From Asterias amurensis (lineage: Eukaryota > Echinodermata > Asteroidea > Forcipulatida > Asteriidae): a DNA stretch of 64,000 bases. The notes below the pieces were generated by a model that saw only the letters and a list, made by a program, of their open reading frames with translations, did no database searches and was not told the origin of the DNA. This document shows, piece after piece, positions 11,295 through 19,998 of this stretch. Location: the NCBI RefSeq assembly GCF_032118995.1, contig NC_092648.1:1875001-1939000 (forward strand). Reading direction: 5' to 3'. A program made the position numbers and the translations under genes. The first letter of the stretch is position 1. Each line of letters begins with the position of its first letter.

Positions 11295-11448
11295 TGGGTG
11301 CGTTCGTTTAGCTCCCCCGGGTCGACCTCGGTGTGTGGCAGTTTTTTTTCCCAAGACGAACGTGTGCAGATAACTACCCACGGTTGTCCTAGAAAAAAAA
11401 AACGCACCACATCGGGGTCGACCCAGGGAAGCTAAACGAACGCACCCA
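11295..11448. mobile_element. 154-bp MITE with TGGGTGCGTTCG termini
   Basis: Terminal inverted repeats TGGGTGCGTTCGTTTAGCT and its complement, flanked by TA. An inner GGGTCGACC pair and a CGTGTG-containing centre are visible. The superfamily is not assigned. Confidence 0.75.
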
Positions 11449-11709
11449 TAGTTACCAATACAAAAAATTAAAACCACCCAAAACCAAACCACAAAAATGC
11501 CTAACAAACTATATTGCACTCCGGGCCTGGAATTTCATCTTTGAAAGGGCCAGGCCTTTTTCACTTTGCAAAGGTACTCCCATTGGAAAACCTTATCTGG
11601 GTGACTTTTGAATGGGCACCAAGGCCAAGTCCAGGGCAACATTGACCATGACCTCAGTGAAATTCCAGGCCTGGGACTCGTGTAAACAGAAACTCATGAA
11701 TCTCTACTT

Positions 11710-11933
11710 GCCCCAGCCATGAGGGCAGACTGTTGCCCCAGCCATGAGGGCAGACTGTTCCCCCAGCCATGAGGGCAGACTGTTGCCCCAGCCATGAGGG
11801 CAGACTGTTGCCCCAGCCATGAGGGCAGACTGTTGCCCCAGCCATGAGGGAAGACTGTTGCCCCAGCCATGAGGGCAGACTGTTGCCCCAGCCATGAGGG
11901 TAGACTGTTGCCCCAGCCATAAGGGCAGACTGT
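11710..11933. repeat. 25-bp minisatellite, nine units
   Basis: The unit is GCCCCAGCCATGAGGGCAGA plus CTGTT, repeated nine times with few changes. The period is not a multiple of three, and the open frames across it are by-products. Confidence 0.95.
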
Positions 11934-11973
11934 CAGGCTGCATTACTGATAATAAGTACAAAAGGATTTAAAT

Positions 11974-12131
11974 TAGGCCTGATTTTATGGCTCTGCTTAC
12001 TGCTAAACTCTCTGCTTACGATCACTATTATCCGCTTACTGTGCAAGTAAATTTCTGCTCTAGCTGTGTAAGCGGGAAACACGATTGACGTAAGCCCCTG
12101 CTTCTGTAGCAGAGCCATGAAATTAGACCTA
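11974..12131. mobile_element. MITE with ATTTCATGGCTCTGCT termini
   Basis: The left end TTAGGCCTGATTTTATGG is mirrored by CATGAAATTAGACCTA on the right, with CTCTGCTTAC / GTAGCAGAG next inside. The same family as 45481-45597. It abuts the PHD remnant of copy 2. Confidence 0.65.
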
Positions 12132-12272
12132 GATGAGTCCAGTGTTCACACTTATCACATTGGGTCTATTTGACTTGGATCAGGCTGCTGCAGTGCTTGA
12201 TGGCTGGTGGGGTTGGCCTTATCCACTTCCGATTATGGTCTACCGTCTGGCGAGATGCTACTTGAGGTGCTT
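12131..12272 (-). pseudogene. Remnant PHD-finger region of copy 2
   Basis: The minus strand matches the PHD-coding end of copy 1 over about 100 bases. It reads QCDKCEHWTHL, as in copy 1, but an in-frame TAG lies just before and the first Cys pair is not recognisable. The fragment is separated from the rest of copy 2 by about 1.2 kb that starts and ends with splice-like sequences (CAG/GTATTG at 13452, TTTTTCAG at 12272). The PHD finger is therefore probably lost in copy 2. Confidence 0.65.
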
Positions 12273-12456
12273 ACTGAAAAATAATAAATGATAACAATTA
12301 ATTTTTAGTGCACCAATTACAAACAAAGCTGTTCAAAGGCATGTGACAACGTACAATTAAAATATTAAACCATAAAAACAAAAGACATTACACATTGAGT
12401 CAAAGAGAGAGGATCGAATCAATAAAGTAACGATAAAAATAGACATTACCTTAATT

Positions 12457-12739
12457 AACACACTGGACACCTTCAGTAATTGTCATAGACCAGTCTTTTC
12501 ACTTGGTGTATCTCAACATGTGCACAAAATAATGAACCTGTGTAAATTTGAACTCAACTGGTCGTCAAAGTTGCGAGATAATAATGGAAGAAAAAAAACC
12601 ATCAAAGTTGTGTGCTTTCAGATACTTTAATTCAAGACTTCAAAATCAAATTCTGTGGTCTCAAAACCAAATTCAAATATTAAAAAAAAAAATTATGCTA
12701 ACAATTATTTTGAGCATTTACCAATAGTATCCAGTGCCT
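12457..12739 (+). mobile_element. TTAA MITE, AGGCAGTGGACAC family, diverged
   Basis: The left end has ACTGGACACC and TAATTGTC. The right end ATCCAGTGCCT is followed by TTAA (12740-12743). The body carries CTCACTTGGTGTATCTCAAC as in 47281-47664. Confidence 0.7.
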
Positions 12740-12924
12740 TTAAAATGCAGAGAACCAAGAAAGTTAGAAAAAGTGACAACCAAAGTATGAACCTGTAGAT
12801 GTTTAATTTGCATTGAGGATAACAAATAATATTATTATTATTTTTCACTGTTGTGTGTTACCACTGTAAACTCAGTACTTTCCCCGAGTCCTGTGAACAA
12901 AATATCACTGGCATATTACTCGCG

Positions 12925-12992
12925 TGGGATTTGAACCAACGACCCTTGCAATTCTAGAGCAGTGTCCTACCAACTAGACAACTGAGATTGCC
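12925..12992 (-). mobile_element. tRNA-like SINE head
   Basis: The minus strand has an A-box-like segment (CTCAGTTGTCTAGTTGGTAG) and a B box (GGTTCAAATCC). A related minus-strand copy is at 23255-23335. Confidence 0.55.
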
Positions 12993-13159
12993 CGGTAGCT
13001 AGAGGCAAATTTAATATCCTCAAAAGTGAGACAATGCAACGCAGACCAAAGGCGTACTGTACAATAAAAAAGTAAACCATTCAAAATCATGTTACACAAT
13101 AAATACTGAAAGGGAAATAACAAAGCAACAAAGCAGCAATAAAATAAAAGAAATGGAAA

Positions 13160-13390
13160 GGTTTGCGGTAACCAAATGTTATGACTAATGAGTTGGGGTG
13201 GTTCTAAAAAGAACCATTGGTTTAACATTACGTTTCAATCACTCTGAACGTCTTCTTGTTTTTGTTCTTTTCTTTTTTCTCCAGAAGACGATCAGAGCAT
13301 ACTGATTGAAACGTCAAGTTAAAACAACAGTTCTTTTCAGAACCACCCCAACTCATTCGCAATAGTCATTACATGGTGTTACCGCAAACC
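13160..13390. mobile_element. Foldback repeat with GGTTTGCGGTAAC termini
   Basis: The left arm GGTTTGCGGTAAC...GGGGTGGTTCTAAAAAGAAC is mirrored by GTTCTTTTCAGAACC...GTTACCGCAAACC. Parts of the same family occur at 23395-23430, 24805-25150 and 60660-60800. Confidence 0.7.
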
Positions 13391-13497
13391 CTTCCATATC
13401 ATATTTCCACCATGCAAAGTTTCAAATCTTACTAAATAAAATATACAATACCTGAAGGGTCAAGCAGGGGAGATGAGATGGTGGTAGACTTCAGGAT

Positions 13498-16400
13498 CTA
13501 GGTATCCATGCCACCTGAATTGTGGCGTTCCGCTTCCCCCTTGACGTCATCCGACAAGACAGAGACGGTGGCAGCAGCGGTTGCATTCTGAAAATCTCCA
13601 CCGGTGCATTCATGAACATGTGGAAATGGATATATACCAGCATTGTGGAATACAGCTTTCAGTTTGGATGGAGACATCGCTACCAAGTAAGTTTTGGCCG
13701 CCAGTTTGGCAAAGTTATGCTTCGTAATTTGGGCGTCGGGGTTATTCGCACGATGAAGTTTACACTCAGTGGAATACATGGACTTGAACAAGCCCAACAG
13801 CCCGTCGTCTTGTTGCTCAGTCACCCGACTTCCCTTCGGCGGTAACGGAAAGAGAATAACCTGATTCTTCTTGGCCCAGTCTGCCATTAGCAAAGAGAGG
13901 TGGTACTTGTTGCCGTCATACAGGACCAATGTCTTTGTACCCTTGCGTTTTTTGTAAGCATACTTCGCAAAATGCTTCTGAAGATAGTTCCTAAGGACAT
14001 CCGAGTTACTCCAGCCTTGGTCAGCACCGGCTGATCCTGAAGGAGAGCCCTCCAGATATGTATCTTTCCATCTGTAAGGGATTACAAAATACGGAGGAAT
14101 GTTATAACCGCTGGCATTGCCTCCCCCAATGATGGTCACTGACTGCTCAATAACTGCTTCCGGTTTAGTGGTGACATTTGACGCACCTTCTGGTGGAGTT
14201 TTCTCTTTGCTGACATTTGATGCACTTTCTGGCCTAGTTTTCTCTTTGCTGACATTTGACGCACCTTCTGGTGGAGTTTTCTCTTTGCTGACATTTGATG
14301 CACTTTCTGGCCTAGTTTTCTCTTCACCGACATTTGACGCACCTTCTGGTGGAGTTTTCTCTTTGCTGACATTTGATGCACTTTCTGGCCTAGTTTTCTC
14401 TTTGCTGACATTTGACGCACCTTCTGGTGGAGTTTTCTCTTTGCTGACATTTGATGCACTTTCTGGCCTAGTTTTCTCTTCACCGACATTTGACGCACCT
14501 TCTGGTGGAGTTTTCTCTTTGCTGACATTTGATGCACTTTCTGGCCTAGTTTTCTCTTTGCTGACATTTGACGCACCTTCTGGTGGAGTTTTCTCTTTGC
14601 TGACATTTGATGCACTTTCTGGCCTAGTTTTCTCTTCACCGACATTTGACGCACCTTCTGGTGGAGTTTTCTCTTTGCTGACATTTGATGCACTTTCTGG
14701 CCTAGTTTTCTCTTCACCGACATTTGACGCACCTTCTGGTGGAGTTTTCTCTTTGCTGACATTTGATGCACTTTCTGGCCTAGTTTTCTCTTCACCGACA
14801 TTTGACGCACCTTCTGGTGGAGTTTTCTCTTTGCTGACATTTGATGCACTTTCTGGCCTAGTTTTCTCTTCACCGACATTTGACGCACCTTCTGGTGGAG
14901 TTTTCTCTTTGCTGACATTTGATGCACTTTCTGGCGGAGAATGCTCTTTGCTGAGGAGATATCCATCAATGATATAGATGCATTTGGGAGATTCAAGCAA
15001 ATCGTTTGAGACGAGGATAAAGGCTAATTCCTTTAAGTAGTTGTCTGTTTTGTCTTGCGAGGCATATCTTGCTTCGGACTCTTGATTGGGCTTTAATACC
15101 AATTGTAAGTCTGGCCAACGCTTTGAAAAACCAGAATACCAGACGTCACCCTGCTCTATGATGTCACAGAGTGGTTTATTGTCTTGGAGATTTATCTTTA
15201 AAGCATTTGCAACATCTCCAGCGAGAAATTTGACGTCAGATTTTGAATACTCATATCCAATATTAGCCATGTGCTTGATGTGGTTGACCATCTCTTGCTC
15301 TTGATCTCTTGTGAATATATTCGTTTGGCCTCTGCTTGCATCCTCAATGGCATTACGTTTGATCATGTCACGAAGTGTCGAGTCTGGAACACCATACTTC
15401 CTGGCTGCATGGTAAACAGATGTGCCTTCTTGTGTACTTTGGAAGGCCTGAATCAAATCAACCTGATCGTACGTACTGTGTTTTCGCTTATACGTCAACA
15501 CCATGGGTTTTGTACTGTCATTCTTAACGTTACCTATCGTCTGGTCACAAAGTGTTGGTTTTTGGACATCCCGCTGCTTTTTGATCACGTTACAAAGTGT
15601 CGAGTCTGGGACACCAAACTGCCTGGCTGATTGGCGAACATGTGTGCCTTCTTGTGTAAGCTTGAAGGCCTGAACCAAATTGTCTTGATCATGCGTACTA
15701 TGTTTTTGCTTAGACGTCGACACCATGGGATTGGAGGATTGTTTACGTTTTGTGCTGTCATTATTACCGTTACATATCGTCTGGTCACAAAGTTTTGATT
15801 TTTGGACACCACGCTGCTTGTTGATCATGTCACGAAGTGTCGAGTCTGGGACTCCATACTGCCTGGCTGCTTGGCTAACACGTGTGCCTTCTTGTGTAAG
15901 CTTGAAGGCCTGAACCAAACTGTCCTGATCGTACGTACTATGTTTTCGCTTAGCCTTCAACACCATGGGTTTTGTGCTGTCATTCTTAACGCTACCTACA
16001 TGTTTCGTCTGGTCACAAAGTGATGATGTTTGAACACCAGGCTGCTTTTTGATCTTCAGACGAAGTGCTGATTTTGGGGCGTCACACTGCCTGGCTGTTT
16101 TGTAAACTGTCAAGCCATCTGGTATAGCACGGAATGCATTGACCAACTTGATCTCATTGTAGTACTGAGTTTTTGGTGTCTTTACATTTGTACGCACGGA
16201 GGATTGTTGATGCTTTGTACTGTCAATCCTAATAATACCTTGTATCTTGTCATGAAGTGTTGATTTTGGGACATTAAACTGCCGAGATGCCTTGAAAATG
16301 GTGGAGCCTTTGTGTATTGCCATAAGTGCATCCACTGTATTGACCTCAGCATACTGGTTTCTAGCACTCTGTGAGGCAGTGGGTGGAGAGATTTTTTTAG

Positions 16401-16929
16401 CCCTTGAACGCTGAGTGATCCAATCACGAAGTGTTGAAGCTGGGACACCATACAGCTTGGAAGCTTTGCAGATGGTCATTCCGTCTTTTATTGCCTGGAC
16501 CGCTTTCACTAACTTTGCTTTACCATAGTGCATGCGCTTATATGTTGCATTCGATGAGGTTGTAGACTTGGAGGATTTTTGAGTTTTTCTACGATTCACT
16601 GCATCAATTCTTCTACCCTTGTCCCGCCGTGTTGATCCTGTGCCATTTCTTCTGATCCAATCATAAAGTGTAGAAACTGGTACACCATGCAGCTTGGAAG
16701 CTCTCAAAGCGTTCATGCCGTCTTTTGTTGCCTGCATAGCTTTCACTAAACTAGCTTTATTGTACTGCATGTGCTTACGCTTTGCCGTCGGTGGGACACT
16801 GTGTTGGTTGCAGGACCGTTGAGGTCTTCCTTGGTTGATGGGAATCTTCGTTACGGTCCAAACCTGAAGTGACTCTTCGGGAAAACCAAACTGCTTGGAT
16901 GCTTCGGAAACTGACATGCCCTCTTCCAT
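13498..16929 (-). CDS. Expanded Pipsqueak-HTH / CENP-B-HTH / DDE_1 protein (copy 2)
   Basis: A minus-strand frame of over 1,140 codons, paralogous to 519-2771. It has eight Pipsqueak-type helix units in a row (about 16950-15320), a CENP-B-like HTH (about 15320-15080) and the DDE_1 core, which is split after its first Asp (codon near 14966) by twenty 13-residue repeats. The core then resumes through LYDGNKYHLS (second Asp) and QQDDGLLG (third Asp). The frame ends at 13498 without the PHD finger of copy 1. The first in-frame ATG is at 16929. An acceptor-like TTTTTAG at 17033 matches copy 1, but an in-frame TAA at 16983-16981 separates it from this frame. The frame stays open despite the large expansion, which suggests recent or constrained expansion. 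Function unknown; DNA binding is the safe inference. Confidence 0.78.
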   Translation of the reverse strand: MEEGMSVSEASKQFGFPEESLQVWTVTKIPINQGRPQRSCNQHSVPPTAKRKHMQYNKASLVKAMQATKDGMNALRASKLHGVPVSTLYDWIRRNGTGSTRRDKGRRIDAVNRRKTQKSSKSTTSSNATYKRMHYGKAKLVKAVQAIKDGMTICKASKLYGVPASTLRDWITQRSRAKKISPPTASQSARNQYAEVNTVDALMAIHKGSTIFKASRQFNVPKSTLHDKIQGIIRIDSTKHQQSSVRTNVKTPKTQYYNEIKLVNAFRAIPDGLTVYKTARQCDAPKSALRLKIKKQPGVQTSSLCDQTKHVGSVKNDSTKPMVLKAKRKHSTYDQDSLVQAFKLTQEGTRVSQAARQYGVPDSTLRDMINKQRGVQKSKLCDQTICNGNNDSTKRKQSSNPMVSTSKQKHSTHDQDNLVQAFKLTQEGTHVRQSARQFGVPDSTLCNVIKKQRDVQKPTLCDQTIGNVKNDSTKPMVLTYKRKHSTYDQVDLIQAFQSTQEGTSVYHAARKYGVPDSTLRDMIKRNAIEDASRGQTNIFTRDQEQEMVNHIKHMANIGYEYSKSDVKFLAGDVANALKINLQDNKPLCDIIEQGDVWYSGFSKRWPDLQLVLKPNQESEARYASQDKTDNYLKELAFILVSNDLLESPKCIYIIDGYLLSKEHSPPESASNVSKEKTPPEGASNVGEEKTRPESASNVSKEKTPPEGASNVGEEKTRPESASNVSKEKTPPEGASNVGEEKTRPESASNVSKEKTPPEGASNVGEEKTRPESASNVSKEKTPPEGASNVSKEKTRPESASNVSKEKTPPEGASNVGEEKTRPESASNVSKEKTPPEGASNVSKEKTRPESASNVSKEKTPPEGASNVGEEKTRPESASNVSKEKTPPEGASNVSKEKTRPESASNVSKEKTPPEGASNVTTKPEAVIEQSVTIIGGGNASGYNIPPYFVIPYRWKDTYLEGSPSGSAGADQGWSNSDVLRNYLQKHFAKYAYKKRKGTKTLVLYDGNKYHLSLLMADWAKKNQVILFPLPPKGSRVTEQQDDGLLGLFKSMYSTECKLHRANNPDAQITKHNFAKLAAKTYLVAMSPSKLKAVFHNAGIYPFPHVHECTGGDFQNATAAATVSVLSDDVKGEAERHNSGGMDT
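14172..14951 (-). repeat. In-frame 39-bp minisatellite, 20 units
   Basis: Two alternating 13-residue forms, SKEKTPPEGASNV and (G/S)(E/K)EKTRPESASNV, give a 78-bp higher-order period. The array lies directly after the first catalytic-position Asp of the DDE domain. Copy 1 has only a short linker there. The period divides by three, so other frames are open too. Confidence 0.95.
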
Positions 16930-17032
16930 TGCATGGAATGCTTTCAACAGGTTGATTTCATGTTTGATTCTTGCAGGTGTTAAGATGGTAGGCTGAGAGG
17001 CTCCTGCTTTAGAGGTTTCTGATTTGCCACTC

Positions 17033-17100
17033 TAAAAAGATAAATAAAAATAACCATAAATTAGCTTTATTGTTAAGGTAATATTTCTGAATACTGCAAA
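17033..17100. other. Candidate intron start upstream of copy 2
   Basis: Follows the acceptor-like site shared with copy 1. AT-rich; nothing else seen. Confidence 0.3.
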
Positions 17101-17415
17101 GGGCACGCAACTCTTGGGGAGAGCGTTCATTTCAAGTCGCAGCAGCAACGATATGGAATGGTCAATTTCCAATTATGTCCGGGCAGCTGTCACAACTGGT
17201 ACATTCAAATCAGCACTCAAAACACATCTGTTCAACATGCCCGATTAATCATTGCCTTGACATTATTTTTATATGGATATTTGAATTTGACCACAGAGCA
17301 TAATGACTATAACTTTTTTATAAGATATCTTTGTGTTGTGTTTTGTTTGTGTTTTGTTTTTGGTTTTACTGTGCCTTGAACACCCAGCAGGGTGGATATA
17401 TGCGCATTACAAGTC
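17101..17415 (+). mobile_element. Non-LTR retrotransposon 3' end
   Basis: Translates as VRAAVTTGTFKSALKTHLFN, the typical C-terminal end of a reverse-transcriptase ORF of L2/CR1/RTE-like LINEs. The tail ACTGTGCCTTGAACACCCAG is shared in reverse at 33485-33680. Strongly 5'-truncated. Confidence 0.7.
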
Positions 17416-17740
17416 TTATTATTATTAGTGCACTTGGAGCTCAGCTGACTAGAATGCGGATTTTTTTACCAAGCGCCATGAGCGCCTGCATTGGCGGATA
17501 CTGGCGCTATACAACATGTACAAGACTTCAATTATTATTTTTATTATTATTATTATAACACAATGTGAGACTTACACAATACTGTACATGTGCGCACACA
17601 CACTATGTTCCAGCGCCCCATAAGTCTCCCATTCTTTTGCATGTGTTTGTTTTGTTTATTGTTATGGTGTTTGTTTGTTGTCTTTGTGGGGTAATGCTTT
17701 TAACTTCTCTAAAGCTGTCACATTGCCGTTGGCGTTGGTG

Positions 17741-17835
17741 TTGGCGTTACTTTGTTAGTGTCAGTCAGACAGTGGGACGACAGTGGGACAATGTCAATCA
17801 GACAGTGGGACGACAGTGGGACAGTGATGGACAGT
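17741..17835. repeat. Short tandem repeat, CAGTGGGACGA type
   Basis: About two and a half imperfect copies of a unit containing GTCAGACAGTGGGACGACAG. Probably slippage. Confidence 0.6.
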
Positions 17836-18180
17836 GAACACAAAAAATTATAGAAAAACAAAACAATTTCGGAACATTAAATTAATTAAACAGGGAAGCT
17901 TCAATTCAATTTAAAAACATCTAACCGTCCTATCAGCAGACCCCCCCCCCTCCAGTTGTAAAATAAATACAAGTGAAGGAGGGCAACTTTGTCTCGGGGG
18001 GGGGGGGGAGGGGCGATTTTATCATTTTATGAGGGGCGATGACTGGGTGGTGTGGTTTCCATACAAAACACAACCTGCGCTGGACTGGCTGGAACCTAAT
18101 TCTAAGTGATATTTGTACACTGCTCCACAGTGTCTATTTGTCTCGCTGCAAAACCACATTCATACTATCACTTCCCTCCT

Positions 18181-18390
18181 TTAATAAGAAAAACAAACCT
18201 TCATTTTGGAGCAAAAGTTCTTTTACTGCCTTCTTCGTCTCGCAAGTCCTTTAAGTTTTTAGTCGGGTACCTTATTTCTGAAAACGGGTATGTTACAATA
18301 AAAGAAGACTGGGTGCCGAGTGTGTGCGCCAAGTTTCTTTAACGAGCGCCCTCTCTCGCTCGGTAAACGTTAGTTTTTAGCATGGTACCC
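18181..18390 (-). promoter_or_regulatory. Duplicated 5' block upstream of copy 2; possible divergent promoter with COQ8
   Basis: Similar to 8441-8690. Read on the minus strand it ends CCAAAATGAAG followed by GTTTGTTTTT, a possible first coding exon and donor. It lies directly left of the COQ8 5' region, so the two genes may be divergently transcribed from here. Inference only. Confidence 0.4.
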
Positions 18391-19998
18391 AAAATGTTTG
18401 TTAAAACAACCATATAATTTACTATTGGAAGTCTGGGAGTTTTTAGCGATTACACAACGTACACTTCATGCTCGAAAGAAACCAAAAGTTCCAAAACAAC
18501 TCCGCAGTTGTGGGATTTAATCCATGGTTTTCGTCAAAATTTTCAGTGTTTCATTGATTTGAAGCTCAAGGTAGGTGCTTTTAAGACATTCTGATGAATG
18601 ATGGCATGATTTTGTATTCCGTGCATATTTTCTTCTGTTTTTAAAACTGTTTTTTTACGTCATGTTTTAATTTTTTGGTCTTGTTCGTTTGCCTGCATTC
18701 TGCTGGTGTGGGAATGCTGAATGAAGGCTGGATCATATTGGTGTTACGTAATACTTGGGAATCGTTACGTCATAGTGATAGGCAGCAGTAAACACCTCAA
18801 TGATTACTTTTAATCAACCTCCATGGTCTGCTTTTTTCTTACCATGTTTACAGTAATGTTGTGTACTTGGCTTCCTTGCTTGTGTATTTGTAACGTTGTT
18901 ATTATTTTTTTATTAACAAGGGCAGGTTACGAAATACAATAAAAATACAATGTTAAGTTGTTGTGTTTTGGCCCTAATGTAATAACCAGCTAACTAATAA
19001 TTAATAATATTGAAACAAACACGACAGTGACACACACAGACACAGTCTACAGAAAATCAAATTAATGAGATTTAAAATGGGGTAGGCTTGTTTGTTCCCA
19101 TCGCATACCTGTTTTACTACCCAATTATGACTTGGGTGCTGCTGTTGTGTTCCGACCCTAGTTAAGTTAGTACTCTGTTTTCCCCCCGAAATGTTGGCAT
19201 CTGGCGAGGCTCATCATGTTCGTACTACGACTGCAGATGTCAAAATGACTCACGCAGATGTTTCTTGATGCTTGATGGAGTAATCGCTTTAGTACGGACG
19301 GTTTCAATGTTATTTTAAACAAAGTACAGCGTCAAAGTTACTGGGTCTAGCATTTTACTTCATTCAAGAACCCAGTTTGCAATGATTTAATTAGCATTCA
19401 CTCATTTTTGTACTTCTCCATTTTTTTAAACTTCTTATAATTTCTAAATATTGTTGATGCTCTTTGGGAAATGATGCTGAATTTGACCACCAGTTGTATT
19501 AAACCATTGAGGTAAAATATAATTTGGGTTGTTAAAATGAGTGAAAAGGTGGAGGAGGCAGGTACAGGTGAAGATGGTTATATGATGATTCCCATTCATT
19601 TCAAAAGAGATTGGTTTTTACTTAAATCTTTATTGGTAGTCATCAACTTTTCAAAGACTTGCAGGCCTGTATGCTTCGATTTTGAAAGGACAAGGGCACC
19701 ACTGGCAATTTCTCGTAATAAAAAGGCATCATAAAAGAAATTGTAAATTTCCACTGGAGTATTTCAAGGGCACCAAGGCAATGACCAGGGGGCATTGAGA
19801 CAATCCCCTTCGCTGCCTCTGTAAAGTATTACGCCCAAACTTGACAAATGTGACGTTTTTAATCTACAGTAATTGGTTGTTAAATGTAATCGTTTGAAAT
19901 TACTGACAGATTGAGGCCTTGAAGAGAGTTATAACCAATTTATTATAGGGTATTTTTTTTGTTTTACAGCAATAAAAGGTAAAGGTACCAGACTCATC
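18391..19998 (+). other. COQ8 5' region with probable noncoding exon and first intron
   Basis: A donor-like AAGCTCAAG/GTAGGT lies near 18571. An acceptor TTTTACAG ends at about 19968, 30 bases before the COQ8 start codon. This fits a 5' untranslated exon ending near 18570 and a 1.4-kb intron. No other gene is seen here. Confidence 0.4.

Noticed and set aside
11710-11933. CRISPR-like regular repeat
   Set aside because: Units are directly abutting with no unique spacers, in a eukaryotic setting.
11654-11961. Two repetitive frames encoding MAGATVCPHGWG-type repeats
   Set aside because: By-products of the 25-bp minisatellite. No start context, no conserved flanks.
14117-14996. Long open frames on the plus strand and in a second minus frame across the 39-bp array
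   Set aside because: They exist only because the repeat period divides by three. The main minus frame connects to conserved HTH and DDE text on both sides.
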